Source: Sphingomonas sp. PR090111-T3T-6A (GTDB lineage Bacteria > Pseudomonadota > Alphaproteobacteria > Sphingomonadales > Sphingomonadaceae). From it: 64,000 bases of DNA. Both the position numbers and the translations under genes were made by a program. The stretch is from assembly GCF_000383095.1 (NCBI RefSeq), contig NZ_AORL01000009.1:62001-126000 (forward strand), given 5' to 3'. A model generated the notes under the pieces. That model did not search any database, was not told where the DNA came from, and saw only the letters and a list, made by a program, of their open reading frames with translations. This document shows positions 50,891 through 59,766 of this stretch, piece by piece (the first letter of the stretch is position 1; each line of letters opens with the position of its first letter).

Positions 50891-52999
50891 TCAAGGCCGC
50901 AGCTTTTCTTCCAGGAAAAGTGCGGTCGCCCGATCGGCCCGGAGCCAGCTATCGTAGCGCAGGAAGCCGTGGATTTCGTTGGGGATCACCATCTCCTCGA
51001 AGGGGACGCCCGCCTGGGTCAGCCGCCGGGCGAGATCCACTGTCTGATCGAACCGGACATTGCGATCGTCATCCCCCTGAATCAGCAACACCGGCGAGCG
51101 CCAGTTGGCGATCTGTGCATCGGGAGAAGCCTCGAAGGCGGTCTTCATCAGTTGCTGCCAGTCGCCCTTCTCGTAGCGCTCGACGGGGTGCCCCGCTTCC
51201 TCGCCGATATCGAGCGACCAGTCATGGACGCCGTGGAAGTCCACGCCTGCCTTGAACACATCCGAATTGCGCGAAAGCGCCATGCCGGTCAGATAACCGC
51301 CATAGGAGCCGCCCCAGATGCCGATGCGAGCGGGATCGACCCCGGCCTGCGCCTGAAGCCAGCGCGCGCCGGCCAGCACATCCTGATATTCCGAGCCGCC
51401 GGTCGGGCCCCAATGATCGGGCTGCTCGAAGGCCCGGCCATATCCCACGCCCAGCCGGTAGTTGATCGAGAGGACGACGAAGCCCCGGCTGGCGAGATAT
51501 TGGTTCACGGCGTAAGCGTTTGAATAATAGTCCATATAATGCCAGCCGAGCAGCATCTGGCGCGGCGGGCCGCCATGGACGAAGATCAGCGCCGGATGCT
51601 TCGCACCGCCGCCGGCCGGCTCGAAGAGCTGGCCCTGGATGGTGAAGCCGCCGGGCGCCGCGAAGCTCACCGGCTTCGGGATCACCAGCGATCGCGCGGG
51701 ATAGTCCGGCACGGCGACATGCACCGGCTGCAAGGCCTTGCCATCCGCGAGCGCCACCGCAGGCGGATGCTGCGCATCGGCGGCGACCAGCGCGACGCCC
51801 CGGCCCGCCGCGACCGGCGACCATTGCAGGCCCGTGCCCGACGTCAGCTCCCGCGGTGCGCTCGCCGCGATACCGACCGAGAAGACGTGCCGGCGATCGT
51901 CATCGCCCTTCGCCGGGCCGGTATTGGCCGCGTAATAGAGCGTCTTGAGATCACGGCTTGCCGAGACATGCTCGACCATGAAGCGGCCCGGCGTGAGCAG
52001 CCGCGGCGCCCCGCCGGCCGTGGGCAGGGCGTAGAGATGCTCCCAGCCGTCCAGCGTCGTGATCATCGTCAGCCGGTCGTCCGCCATCCAGCGCAGGCCG
52101 AGCCCGTCGCCATTCTGCGGATAAGAGCCGTCGAGCGTGACCGGGCTCGCCCAGACGCGCCGGCCCTCGCCCGTCGTCGCGTCCGCTGTCCAGATCGAGA
52201 AGGGCCGCGGATGGAACTGAAAGAGGGGCTCGGGCGCGCCGCCCCTGCCGGGCTGGCGGCTGAAGGCGATGCGCTGCCCGTCCGGCGACCAGACGGGATC
52301 GTCGTCCCGCCCGGTCGAGGGCGCGAGATAGACGAGCGGATGCGTCTTGTCGGTGAAGACGGTGACGAAGTCGTGATCGCCCCGCCCCGACAGGAACGCC
52401 AGACGACTGCCATCCGGCGACCAGAGCGGCGTGCGATCCTTCCCACGATCGAACAGCAGCCGCTCCGGCCTGGCGGAACCGTCGAGCGGCATCGACCAGA
52501 TCTGGTCGTCCTTCACGAAGGCGACCACGCCCTTCGCCGAAACCGCCGGCTGATCGCCCTCCGAGAGGAGGCGGGGCTCTCCGCCGTCGAAGGGCGCGGT
52601 CCAGATGCCGACCTTGGGCTGCACCGGCGAATTGGCGGGATCGGGCGCGAGATTGCCCTCCGCCGGCCAGTTGGCATCGTGGCTGCCGCCCAGCACATAG
52701 ACGATCGTGCCGCCATCCTGAGAGAAGCGGAGATGCGTGATCTCCTGCCCGTCATCCTGCGTATAGCGGGTGACCTGATGCGGCCGGAAATCCGGGCCGG
52801 CCGCCGCCCAGACATTCCGCACGCCGCGCACCGTCTCCACCCAGGCGATGCGGTCGACATGCTCGGCGGCGGTCAGCTCGCCGACGAAGGAATAGCCCAG
52901 GATGTCGGCGAGCCTGGGCGTGGATGCCGCCACGGGCGTTGAAGCCGAGGCTCCGATCAGCGCCGTTGCGCCAGCGAAAGCGAGCAGAGAACGCTTCAA
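50891..52999 (-). CDS. S9 family peptidase (DPP/acylaminoacyl type), secreted
   Basis: A 702-residue serine peptidase: signal peptide (ends PVAAS, about residue 26), an N-terminal beta-propeller with PD40 repeats (TPLWSPDGSRLAFLSG, DPVWSPDGQRIAFSRQ), and a C-terminal alpha/beta hydrolase domain. The nucleophile is S565 in IGIWGGSYGGYLTG. The Asp lies in LIQGDDDRNVRFDQ, and the His in VIPNEIHGFLR. It would cleave peptides in the periplasm or outside the cell; specificity is not readable. It is transcribed toward the unknown glycan-type gene. Confidence 0.93.
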   Translation of the reverse strand: MKRSLLAFAGATALIGASASTPVAASTPRLADILGYSFVGELTAAEHVDRIAWVETVRGVRNVWAAAGPDFRPHQVTRYTQDDGQEITHLRFSQDGGTIVYVLGGSHDANWPAEGNLAPDPANSPVQPKVGIWTAPFDGGEPRLLSEGDQPAVSAKGVVAFVKDDQIWSMPLDGSARPERLLFDRGKDRTPLWSPDGSRLAFLSGRGDHDFVTVFTDKTHPLVYLAPSTGRDDDPVWSPDGQRIAFSRQPGRGGAPEPLFQFHPRPFSIWTADATTGEGRRVWASPVTLDGSYPQNGDGLGLRWMADDRLTMITTLDGWEHLYALPTAGGAPRLLTPGRFMVEHVSASRDLKTLYYAANTGPAKGDDDRRHVFSVGIAASAPRELTSGTGLQWSPVAAGRGVALVAADAQHPPAVALADGKALQPVHVAVPDYPARSLVIPKPVSFAAPGGFTIQGQLFEPAGGGAKHPALIFVHGGPPRQMLLGWHYMDYYSNAYAVNQYLASRGFVVLSINYRLGVGYGRAFEQPDHWGPTGGSEYQDVLAGARWLQAQAGVDPARIGIWGGSYGGYLTGMALSRNSDVFKAGVDFHGVHDWSLDIGEEAGHPVERYEKGDWQQLMKTAFEASPDAQIANWRSPVLLIQGDDDRNVRFDQTVDLARRLTQAGVPFEEMVIPNEIHGFLRYDSWLRADRATALFLEEKLRP

Positions 53000-53092
53000 G
53001 CCACACCCCGCTTATTGGCCGAACCTATGCGCGCAATCTTGCCGTGCGCCTGCGGGCGGTCAAGTTGCGATGATATGCATCCGGCCCACGCC

Positions 53093-53698
53093 CTAGAACT
53101 CGATGCCCGCCTGCGCCTTCACGCCCGAGCGGAACGGGTGCTTCACCAGCGTCATCTCGGTGACGAGATCGGCCGCCTCGACCAGCGCCTCGGGCGCATT
53201 GCGGCCGGTGACGATGACGTGCTTCATCTCGGGCTTGGCGGTCAGCACGGCCAGCACCTCGTCGAGCGGCAGATAGTCGTAGCGCAGCACGATGTTGAGT
53301 TCATCGGCCAGCACCATGTCGTAGACCGGATCGGCCACCATCCGCTTCACCTCCTCCCACGCCGTGCGCGCCACCGCGATGTCACGTGCGCGGTCCTGCG
53401 TGTCCCAGGTGAAACCCTCGCCCATCGGCTTGAACTCGACCTGCGCGGGGAAGGCATCGAACACCACCTTCTCGCCGGTGGTCATCGCGCCCTTCACGAA
53501 CTGGACGACGCCGACCTTCTTGCCGTGCCCGATCGCGCGCACCACCATGCCGAGCGCGGCGGTGGTCTTGCCCTTGCCCTTGCCGGTGTGGACGATCAGC
53601 AGGCCCCTCTCGATCGTCTTGTTGGCGACGATCTTGTCGTGGGCGGCCTGCTTCTTCTTCATCTTCTCGGCATGTTCGGCCTCGGTCCGCTCGACCAT
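53093..53698 (-). CDS. cobO: Corrinoid adenosyltransferase CobO
   Basis: A 201-residue ATP:cob(I)alamin adenosyltransferase of the CobA/CobO type, which attaches the adenosyl group to cob(I)yrinic acid a,c-diamide. The P-loop is VHTGKGKGKTTAALG (near residue 40), and ADELNIVLRYDYLP follows. I prefer the ATG at 53698, 7 nt after GGGAG and sharing one base with the cobN stop; a GTG three bases earlier (53701) is possible. It is the last gene of the cobW-cobN-cobO operon under a cobalamin riboswitch. Confidence 0.94.
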   Translation of the reverse strand: MVERTEAEHAEKMKKKQAAHDKIVANKTIERGLLIVHTGKGKGKTTAALGMVVRAIGHGKKVGVVQFVKGAMTTGEKVVFDAFPAQVEFKPMGEGFTWDTQDRARDIAVARTAWEEVKRMVADPVYDMVLADELNIVLRYDYLPLDEVLAVLTAKPEMKHVIVTGRNAPEALVEAADLVTEMTLVKHPFRSGVKAQAGIEF

Positions 53699-56600
53699 CA
53701 CGCGTCTCCCTGAAGTTCCGCGAGCACCACGCCCGCGCTGTTGGATTTCGGTTTCCAGAGGCCCCGCTCGAGCGCCTCGGCGAGCCGCGCCGCCGTCTCG
53801 CGCAGCGCCGCCGGATTGGCCTCAGCCATGAAGGCGCGCACCGCTTCGTCCTCGATGAAGGCGGCGTGGACGGCGTCGAAATGATGGTCCTTCACCGCGT
53901 GCGTCGTGGCGGCGAAGGCGAAGAGATAGTCGACCGACGCGGCGATCTCGAACGCGCCCTTGTAGCCGTGACGCATCACGCCCGCGATCCACTTGGGGTT
54001 GGTGACGCGGGCGCGGACGATGCGGCCGATCTCGTCCGCCAGCGTGCGCACGACGGGGCGCTCGGGGCGGCTGTGATCGTTGTGGTAAGAGAGCGGTGCA
54101 CGGCCGGAGAGATGCTCGATCGCCGCCGCGATACCGCCCTCGAACTGGTAGTAATCGTCGCTGTCGAGCAGGTCGTGCTCGCGATTATCCTGGTTCTGGA
54201 CGACGGCATCGGCTTGCGCGAGGCGGGTGGAGAACAGGGCGCGCTCGGCATCGCCCTCGACGCCCGCGCCATAGGCATAGCCACCCCAGTCGAGATAGAC
54301 GCCGGCCAGATCCGCCCGGCTGTGCCACAGCCGCTCGTCGATCATCGCCTGAAGACCGGCGCCATAGGCCCCGGGCTTCGATCCGAAGACGCGGGCGCCG
54401 GCGCGGCGGGCGGCGGTTTTCAGATCGGCTCCGGCATCGACCAGCGTGGCGGTCTCGGCGCGGTGGCGGGCGGCGGCGGGGTTGTCGGCGTCCGGCTCGT
54501 CGAGCGCCATGACGGCGCGGGCGGCGCTGTCGATGAGGTCGATCTGCTCGGGGAAGGCGTCGCGGAAGAAGCCCGAGACGCGGAAGGTCACGTCCACGCG
54601 CGGGCGTCCGAGTTCGGCGAGGCTCATCACCTCGAAGCCGACCACCCGGCCCGACGTCCACTCCCAGCGCGGCCTGACGCCCATCAGCGCCAACGCCTGC
54701 GCGATGTCGTCGCCGCCGGTGCGCATGTTGGCGGTCCCCCATGCGGAGAGCGCCATGGCACGGGGATACTCCCCCTCGCGCTGGAGATAATCCTCGACGA
54801 GAAGCTGGGCCGAACGGAAGCCCAAATCCCACGCCACCGCCGTCGGCACGGCGCGGGTGTCGACCGAGTAGAAGTTGCGCCCGGTCGGCAGCACGTCGGG
54901 TCGCCCGCGCGTCGGCGCGCCGGAGGGGCCGGGCATCACGAAGCGCCCGTCGAGCGCGGTGAGAAGCGCTGCCTTCTCCGCCTCACCGCAAGCATCGACG
55001 CGGGGCGCAAGGACGCTGCCGATCGTGGCAAGCACGGCGGCCGTCCTCAACCATTCAGCTTCGTCACCCCGGACTTGATCCGGGGTCCAGCTGCCTTCGC
55101 CGCACTCCCGACACGAAGGCGAGACAAGCTCGGCCGCCAGCAACTCCAGCCGCTCCACCGTATCGCCCACCGTGCGCCACGGATCGTCGGAGAACGCGGC
55201 CAGCCGCTGCGGTCTCGGCCCCTCCCAGCGCGCGCCCATCACGCAATCGAGCGGATCGAAGCCCAGCCCCAGATCCTCCGCCAGCGCCCGCAGCAGCGAG
55301 CCCTGCTCCGCCGTCTCATACCCCCGTGGCGTCCGGGCCAGCGCCACCAACAGGTCGCGCCGCTGGCGCCCCTCCGGCGAGCGCATGAAGATATGCAGGC
55401 CGTCGCGGATCTGCATCTCCTTCAGTTCGCAGAGATAATTGTCGATCGCGGCCAGCGCGTCATCGCCGTCACCGCTAGCGCCGGCATCGCGATCGAGGCC
55501 GATGCCTTGCGCGAGGTCGAGGATATCGCGCTTCAGCCGCTCCAGCCGGCGCGGGTCCATGCCGGCGGCCAAGTAATATTCGTCGACCAGCGTTTCGAGC
55601 TGCTTGAGGGGCCCATAGCTCTCCGCGCGGGTGAGCGGCGGGGTGAGATGGTCGAGGATGGTGGCCGCGATGCGGCGCTTGGCCTGCGTGCCCTCGCCCG
55701 GATCGTTGACGATGAAGGGATAGATTTGCGGCAGCGGCCCGGCGCAGATCTCCGGGAAGCATGTCGCGGACAGCGACACCGCCTTGCCCGGCAGCCATTC
55801 GAGATTGCCGTGTTTGCCGACATGGACGACCGCCTGCGCCTCGAACTCCAGCGCCAGCCAGATATGGAAAGCGAGATAGGCGTGCGGCGGCGGCAGCGCC
55901 GGATCATGATAGCTCGTCTTGGGATCGATGTTGTAGCCGCGCGCCGGCTGCACCGCGATGGCGATGTTGCCAAAGCGGTGGACGGCGAGGCGGAAAGCGC
56001 CGTCGCTGACGAAAGGATCGGCTTCCGGTTCGCCCCAGCGCTCGGTCATCAGCGTCCGGGCCACTTCGGGCAGCGCGGCAAACGCCCTGTGGTAATCGGC
56101 GAGCGGCAGCGCGATCTCGCCCGGCCTATCCATCGACGACAGATCGTTGGTCACGCCGCCCGTCATCCGCAGCATCAGCGCCGCGCCGTCCTCGGGCGCA
56201 CCGCCGGTCGCGTATCCCGCCTCACGCAAGGCAGAGACGATCGCGGCCGTGCTCGCAGGCGTGTCGAGGCCGACGCCGTTGCCGATCCGCCCGTCGCGAT
56301 TGGGGTAGTTGGCGAGCACCAGCGCGACGCGCCGCTCGGCGGCAGGCGTCCGGCGGAGCTTCGCCCAGTTGGCCGCGAGGTCCGCCACGAAGGCCACCCG
56401 ATCCGGCACCACCTTCGGCGCGACGATGCCGCATTCGGTCAGCGCATCGAAGCGTTCGGCCGCCTTGAACGCCACCGCGCGGGTGAAAAGGCGGCCGTCC
56501 ACCTCGGGCAGCGCGACGTTCATCGCGAGGTCGCGGGGGCCGAGGCCTCGGGCGGAGCACTCCCAGCTCTCCTGATCGACGCCAGCGAGGATGATCTGGA

Positions 56601-57471
56601 GGATCGGGCAGTCGGCGCGTTCCAGCACGCTCGGCGTCCGCGTCTCGCCCGGAGAGGAGGCCGCGAAGGAGGTGGCATTGAGGATCACGTCGGGCGCGAC
56701 CTCGCCGAGCAGCCCGTCCAGCCAGTCGCGCGCAAAGGGTTCGCGCAGCGCCCGGACATGGACGGCGAGCACGTTCAGCCCCCGCGCCTCCAGCCCGGCG
56801 AGCATCGCATCCACCGCCTCCAGCGTGCCCGCCAGCAGCAGCGCCTTGTAGAAGACGAGCAGCGCCACCGGCCGCCCCTCCACCCAGCGTGCCTGCGCAT
56901 CGGCCAGCGTCGGACGTTCGATGCCCGGTACGTAGAGGCCCGCGTCCGCCACCGGCACCGGATCGTCGGGCGTGCCGCTGTCCCGGCCGATCAGCCGCGC
57001 GGCGGTGCGCAGGAAGCCGAGGGCGTTGGCGACCCCGCCCTGCCGCAGATAGTCGCGCAGCTTCTCGCAGGTCTCAGGCGGCAGGGTGGAGGCGCGTTGC
57101 AGCGCCGGGTCCGGCTCCTGCCCCTCGGCGATGGCGGCGAAGGCGATGCCCTTGGCGCGCGCCACGCTGGCGATCTCGTCCACGCCATAGGGCCAGTAGG
57201 ACTTGCCGCCGAGCAGCACCACGCACACGAAGCGCGCCTTGGCGATCACCTTCTCGACATAGAGATCGACCGAATAGGGGTGCTTCAACTGGAGCAGGTT
57301 GGCGAGGCGGACGCTGGGGCCGCCCTCCCCCAGCATCGAGGCCGCCCGCGAGAAGCAGGCGAGTTCGCTGTCCGCCACGGTCAGGATCACGATGTCGCCC
57401 GGCGACTGGGCGAGATCGATCGCCTCCTCGCCGTTCGAGACCGTCCCCGGCGTGGCGGACAGCAGATGCAT
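53698..57471 (-). CDS. cobN: Cobaltochelatase large subunit CobN
   Basis: A 1257-residue Mg-chelatase H-like protein that binds hydrogenobyrinic a,c-diamide for aerobic cobalt insertion. Conserved segments include GKHGNLEWLPGKA, VNDPGEGTQAKRRIAATILDHL, MRSPEG and the C-terminal LSYHNDHSRPERPVVRTLADEI. The ATG at 57471 overlaps the cobW stop by 4 nt; an upstream frame is only overlap. Residues about 794-804 (SWTPDQVRGDE) come from a dispersed palindromic repeat inserted in frame. The partner subunits CobS and CobT are not in the window. Confidence 0.95.
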   Translation of the reverse strand: MHLLSATPGTVSNGEEAIDLAQSPGDIVILTVADSELACFSRAASMLGEGGPSVRLANLLQLKHPYSVDLYVEKVIAKARFVCVVLLGGKSYWPYGVDEIASVARAKGIAFAAIAEGQEPDPALQRASTLPPETCEKLRDYLRQGGVANALGFLRTAARLIGRDSGTPDDPVPVADAGLYVPGIERPTLADAQARWVEGRPVALLVFYKALLLAGTLEAVDAMLAGLEARGLNVLAVHVRALREPFARDWLDGLLGEVAPDVILNATSFAASSPGETRTPSVLERADCPILQIILAGVDQESWECSARGLGPRDLAMNVALPEVDGRLFTRAVAFKAAERFDALTECGIVAPKVVPDRVAFVADLAANWAKLRRTPAAERRVALVLANYPNRDGRIGNGVGLDTPASTAAIVSALREAGYATGGAPEDGAALMLRMTGGVTNDLSSMDRPGEIALPLADYHRAFAALPEVARTLMTERWGEPEADPFVSDGAFRLAVHRFGNIAIAVQPARGYNIDPKTSYHDPALPPPHAYLAFHIWLALEFEAQAVVHVGKHGNLEWLPGKAVSLSATCFPEICAGPLPQIYPFIVNDPGEGTQAKRRIAATILDHLTPPLTRAESYGPLKQLETLVDEYYLAAGMDPRRLERLKRDILDLAQGIGLDRDAGASGDGDDALAAIDNYLCELKEMQIRDGLHIFMRSPEGRQRRDLLVALARTPRGYETAEQGSLLRALAEDLGLGFDPLDCVMGARWEGPRPQRLAAFSDDPWRTVGDTVERLELLAAELVSPSCRECGEGSWTPDQVRGDEAEWLRTAAVLATIGSVLAPRVDACGEAEKAALLTALDGRFVMPGPSGAPTRGRPDVLPTGRNFYSVDTRAVPTAVAWDLGFRSAQLLVEDYLQREGEYPRAMALSAWGTANMRTGGDDIAQALALMGVRPRWEWTSGRVVGFEVMSLAELGRPRVDVTFRVSGFFRDAFPEQIDLIDSAARAVMALDEPDADNPAAARHRAETATLVDAGADLKTAARRAGARVFGSKPGAYGAGLQAMIDERLWHSRADLAGVYLDWGGYAYGAGVEGDAERALFSTRLAQADAVVQNQDNREHDLLDSDDYYQFEGGIAAAIEHLSGRAPLSYHNDHSRPERPVVRTLADEIGRIVRARVTNPKWIAGVMRHGYKGAFEIAASVDYLFAFAATTHAVKDHHFDAVHAAFIEDEAVRAFMAEANPAALRETAARLAEALERGLWKPKSNSAGVVLAELQGDA
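55062..55092 (+). repeat. Palindromic repeat inside cobN
   Basis: The 31 bp are identical to the intergenic copy at 40568-40598, including the hairpin CCCCGGA-CTTGA-TCCGGGG. On the cobN strand it is read in frame as SWTPDQVRGDE at about residues 794-804, so the repeat adds residues without breaking the gene. This resembles the protein-coding palindromic elements described in Rickettsia. Confidence 0.8.
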
Positions 57472-58505
57472 CAGCCGATGACCTCGCCCAGCGCGCGCTC
57501 GATGGCGGCGCGGTCGAGCCCCTTCTGACCGATCACGACGAGCTGGGTGCGGGGCGCCTCGTCCGCGAGCCACGCACGATCGAAATGATGCTGGATGCGC
57601 GGGCCGACCGCCTGCACCAGCAGCCGCGCCGGCTTGCCCTCGACGGCCACGAAGCCCTTTACGCGCAGGATGTCGTGCGCGTCGATCGCACCGGCGATGG
57701 CGGCGAGCAGCGGCGCCGGATCGGCCACCGCCCCGCCCGTCACGACGAAGCTGTCGAAGTCGTCATGGTCATGATCCTCCTCGCTGTCGTGGTGCGAGGG
57801 GCGGGCGTCGAGATCGTCCTCGGCCGCCGCGGTCAGGCCGAGCAGCACGGCGGCATCCACCGCGCCATGGCTCGCGCGCACGATGCGGACGCCCGAGCGC
57901 GTCTCGCCGTCGATGTCGCACTCAACGCCGGCCAGCGTCTCGGCATCGACCAGATCGGCCTTGTTGAGCACCACGAGATCGGCGCAGGCGAGCTGATCCT
58001 CGTAAAGCTCCTCCAGCGGGCTGTCATGATCGAGCGAAGGATCGGCCGCGCGCGCCGCCGCCAGCGCCGCCTCGTCGGTGGCGAAGCGCCCGGCCGCCAC
58101 CGCGTCGGCATCGATCAGCGCGATCACGCCGTCGACCGTCGCCCGCGCGCGGATGTCCGGCCACTGGAACGCCTTCACCAGCGGCTTGGGGAGCGCGAGG
58201 CCGGAGGTCTCGATGATGATGTGTTCGGGCGGGTTGGGCCGGTCGAGCAGCTTCTGCATGGTCGGCAGGAAATCGTCGGCGACGGTGCAGCAGATGCAGC
58301 CGTTCGCCAGCTCGACGATGTCATCCTCGGGGCAGGCCTCGTCGTTGCAGCCCTTCACCAGCTCGCCGTCGACGCCGACGTCGCCGAATTCGTTGATGAC
58401 GAGCGCGAGGCGGCGGCCCTTCGCGTTCTGGAGCAGGTGGCGGATCAGCGTCGTCTTGCCGGCGCCGAGGAAGCCGGTGATGACGGTCGTGGGAACCTTG
58501 GCCAA
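57471..58505 (-). CDS. cobW: CobW-family GTPase metallochaperone
   Basis: A 344-residue G3E GTPase placed first in the cobalamin operon. The P-loop GFLGAGKT is at residues 11-18, the metal-binding GCICC at 69-73, ETSGLA follows, and NKADLVD is the G4 motif. A His/Asp-rich stretch (SHHDSEEDHDHDDFD) could bind Co(II) for delivery to CobN. I chose a TTG start at 58505: GAGGAG lies 6 nt upstream and the protein then begins MAKVPTTVITGFLGAGKTT like the family. A longer frame would run into the riboswitch expression platform. Its stop overlaps cobN by 4 nt. Confidence 0.92.
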   Translation of the reverse strand: MAKVPTTVITGFLGAGKTTLIRHLLQNAKGRRLALVINEFGDVGVDGELVKGCNDEACPEDDIVELANGCICCTVADDFLPTMQKLLDRPNPPEHIIIETSGLALPKPLVKAFQWPDIRARATVDGVIALIDADAVAAGRFATDEAALAAARAADPSLDHDSPLEELYEDQLACADLVVLNKADLVDAETLAGVECDIDGETRSGVRIVRASHGAVDAAVLLGLTAAAEDDLDARPSHHDSEEDHDHDDFDSFVVTGGAVADPAPLLAAIAGAIDAHDILRVKGFVAVEGKPARLLVQAVGPRIQHHFDRAWLADEAPRTQLVVIGQKGLDRAAIERALGEVIG

Positions 58506-58629
58506 ATTGGCTCTCCTCAGAGGATGTGGGACGCGCGCGAGCGAGGGCTGCCGCGCATGAAGGTACGGGCCGGTGGCGTCGGGTTCTGGAATCGATGCAT
58601 CATCCCTCCTCGCGTCACGACGGACGGTG

Positions 58630-58684
58630 GAGGCACGAGGCCCCCGCCGCATGGTCGTCGCTCAGACGGACGGATCCGTGCCTC
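58630..58684 (-). promoter_or_regulatory. Possible expression platform of the cobW riboswitch
   Basis: GAGGCACG (58630-58637) and CGTGCCTC (58677-58684) are complementary across about 39 nt and lie between the riboswitch aptamer and cobW. This could be the terminator or anti-terminator stem, or part of a sequestering fold. The structure is inferred by eye. Confidence 0.35.
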
Positions 58685-58714
58685 GGCCATCCCCTGGGCC
58701 AAAGCGAGAGCGAC

Positions 58715-58930
58715 CAGACGCCGGCAGGTCTCCTGGCTCGCGGGTCATCGCTTGATGCATGGCCTTCCCGGGCCTCGCAGGATTTAGCGTCCGGCCCAGT
58801 GGCTGCCCCTCGATCCTGCCGAAGAGCGATATGCATCGCGCTCACCGCTTACAGTTGCAGGGACAGCCTCGGAGTCGGGCGGTGAACCGCCTTCACCGCG
58901 TTCCCTATTAAGCCCCTCTCGGGGCACCGG
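58715..58930 (-). ncRNA. Cobalamin riboswitch upstream of cobW-cobN-cobO
   Basis: On the minus strand the aptamer reads in the expected order. First comes the GGTGCCCC/GGGGC helix and TTAATAGGGAACGCGGTGAA (about 58928-58886). Then comes the core GCTGTCCCTGCAACTGTAAGC (about 58868-58847), the variable arms, and the B12 box AGCCAGGAGACCTGCCGGC at 58738-58720. This is a canonical RF00174-type element. It would turn down the cobalt-chelation and adenosylation genes when adenosylcobalamin is plentiful. About 200 nt of leader separates it from the cobW start. Boundaries are approximate. Confidence 0.93.
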
Positions 58931-59006
58931 CGCGATCTTCGCCCGCTTCGTCACCGAAGGCGGACGGCCGAAGCGCTAGGCTCCGGCCGGTCGTTTGGCA
59001 AGCGGA

Positions 59007-59567
59007 TCAGTCGGCGCGGATCTGCTGGAGCCGCCAGCCGCGATGATGGGAGAGCATCGCCACCGACAGCGGCGCGATGTCGAAGCGCATCGCTGCGTCG
59101 TCCGGCAGGCCCAGCGCCTCGGCCAGTATCGCGCGGATCGGCATGGCGTGAGAGATGGCGAGGGTCGCCGCCTCCCGTTCCGTCATCTCGGCCAGCCACG
59201 GGCGGACGCGGGCGCGTAGTGCCTCGAAGGACTCGCCGCCGGGCGCGGCCTGCCGCGGATCGGCCAGCCAGCCGGCGAACGCCGCCGGGTCGCGCTCATG
59301 CAGCTCGGCGAAGGACAGGCCCGTCCACGCGCCGAACGCGATGTCCGCCAGCTGCGGCTCGGCCGATGCCCCGATCCCCATCGCCGCCGCCGTCTCGACC
59401 GCCGCGCGCGACGGGCTGCGCAGGACGAGGCCCGGCGTCCGCTCGAGCCTGCAGGCGCGCGCCTTCGCCAGCCCGCCCTCGTCGAGCGGCTCGGCCGGAT
59501 CGGGAAAGCCGCCCGCGCGGGCCGACGCGGTGCCCGCACAACACAGCAGGCTCAGATGAGTGGGCAA
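59007..59567 (-). CDS. Histidine-phosphatase-like protein lacking the first His
   Basis: A 186-residue member of the histidine phosphatase (PGM) superfamily, of the CobC-like type often found near B12 genes. The expected catalytic RHG-like motif near the N-terminus reads LLCCAGTAS, so the phosphoacceptor histidine appears to be replaced by C10. Later elements remain: SPSRAAVETA (Arg), FGAWTGLSFAELHERDP, and the second histidine in AISHAMPIRAIL. I chose a TTG at 59567 because GGAGG lies 5 nt upstream; a GTG at 59609 would start inside the opposite-strand riboswitch. It may be an inactive or altered enzyme. It lies between two cobalamin riboswitches. Confidence 0.75.
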   Translation of the reverse strand: MPTHLSLLCCAGTASARAGGFPDPAEPLDEGGLAKARACRLERTPGLVLRSPSRAAVETAAAMGIGASAEPQLADIAFGAWTGLSFAELHERDPAAFAGWLADPRQAAPGGESFEALRARVRPWLAEMTEREAATLAISHAMPIRAILAEALGLPDDAAMRFDIAPLSVAMLSHHRGWRLQQIRAD

Positions 59568-59599
59568 CGCCGCCTCCGCATATTGTTTGACGCTGCCCG

Positions 59600-59720
59600 G
59601 CCTTCGCACCTAAGCAGGGGCGATAAGATCCTGAGCGGGAAGCCGGTGAAATTCCGGCACGGTCGCGCCACTGTTATCGGCAACGCTTCGGCGCTGTCGA
59701 GAGTCAGACCTCGGGCAGGA
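59600..59720 (+). ncRNA. Cobalamin riboswitch upstream of cbtB-cbtA
   Basis: The plus strand has the core GCGGGAAGCCGGTGAAATTC (59635-59654), then CGGCACGGTCGCGCCACTGT (59655-59674), and a B12-box-like GAGTCAGACCTCGGGC (59701-59716). These match the cobalamin aptamer pattern. A small CGGGA/TCCCG hairpin (59736-59752) touches the AAGGAG ribosome-binding site of cbtB, suggesting control of translation. The 5' boundary is approximate. Confidence 0.9.
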
Positions 59721-59766
59721 TCCTTTCTTCGGTTCCGGGACGCGATATCCCGCAAGGAGTTCTGCC

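Noticed and set aside
53866-57528. Open frame of 1220 codons antisense to cobN
   Set aside because: It is rich in Arg, Asp, Val and His with no domain pattern, as expected for the mirror frame of a high-GC gene. CobN motifs on the other strand are decisive.
58526-58885. Open frames across the cobW leader
   Set aside because: They overlap the cobalamin riboswitch, and no protein pattern is visible.
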